This document shows, in pieces, positions 6,345 through 6,524 of a stretch of DNA of 6,524 bases (the first letter of the stretch is position 1; every line of letters starts with the position of its first letter). Source of the stretch: Bacteroidales bacterium (lineage in GTDB: Bacteria; Bacteroidota; Bacteroidia; Bacteroidales; 4484-276); the NCBI GenBank assembly GCA_029939965.1, contig JAOZRY010000175.1, forward strand, positions 1 through 6,524. The letters are read 5' to 3'. The notes beneath the pieces are model-generated. The model was not told the origin of the DNA. It saw nothing but the letters and a program-made list of their open reading frames with translations, and did no database searches. Made by a program: the position numbers and the translations under genes.

Positions 6345-6524
6345 ATGAAAATTGAAAATCAAAATACAGAGTTTAAAAACATTATGACCCATTGTACAAA
6401 TGCCGGTTTGCCCGAACCATTTTATAAAGACATGGGCGCAGGTTATGCGTTAATTTTTGAAAAAGAAAAAGGTAATTGTAGTTTTGATTATAATGATGAG
6501 AAAATTAAAGACCTGGATAGAGAC
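6345..6524 (+). CDS. Partial ORF resembling the tail of AlbA_2/COG2865-type regulators (runs off window)
   Basis: An ATG at 6345, 30 bases after the aminotransferase stop, opens a frame of 60 codons that is still open at the right edge. The first half contains EFKNIMTHCTNAGLPEPFY followed by GAGYALIFEK. This resembles the segment near the C-terminus of AlbA_2 plus HATPase_c_4 regulators (COG2865), where a helix of the form IxxxCxxAGLPEPxF precedes a G-G-x-F-x-V-x-F strand. Here the segment sits at the very N-terminus, and a TAA lies in frame two codons upstream of the ATG, so the usual large upstream domains are absent. It may be a small standalone gene or a truncated remnant. There is no Shine-Dalgarno sequence; the A/T-rich leader fits local usage. 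Co-transcription with the aminotransferase is likely from the short gap. Homology is by remembered motif only. Confidence 0.5.
   Translation, partial: MKIENQNTEFKNIMTHCTNAGLPEPFYKDMGAGYALIFEKEKGNCSFDYNDEKIKDLDRD

Overview
The window looks like a piece of a Bacteroidota chromosome. The DNA is AT-rich, most starts have only weak or no Shine-Dalgarno sequence, TAnnTTTG-like promoter elements can be found, and the gene set (compact RtcB, DUF2442, hybrid sensor kinase with Gln/Glu-rich coiled coil) fits that phylum. This placement is inference; no rRNA or marker gene is present to settle it. No tRNA, rRNA, CRISPR array or insertion sequence was found.

Layout: the left edge cuts into an rtcB gene (RNA ligase) on the plus strand, followed by a small DUF2442 gene. 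Both converge on a minus-strand unit across a 127-base gap that can fold into hairpins and probably holds the terminators. The minus-strand unit is transcribed right to left: a six-helix hybrid histidine kinase/receiver protein, then four bases later an 11-helix HAAAP-family amino acid permease. Starting divergently from the kinase, a plus-strand unit encodes a COG3375-type GNAT acyltransferase and a fold-type I PLP aminotransferase of the HisC-like group, joined by a TAATG stop/start overlap. A further plus-strand ORF starts at 6345 and runs off the right edge.

How the genes may work together: the kinase and permease are almost certainly co-transcribed, so the sensor may report on, or be coupled to, amino acid uptake. 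The divergent GNAT/aminotransferase pair looks like an enzyme module acting on an amino acid or amine. The four genes could form one small amino acid sensing, uptake and modification locus. The 132-base divergent spacer holds an A/T-only perfect inverted repeat (7+1+7) that overlaps candidate -7 boxes for both directions and could be the shared control point. The physical arrangement is seen directly; the shared function is inference. The rtcB/DUF2442 part looks unrelated.
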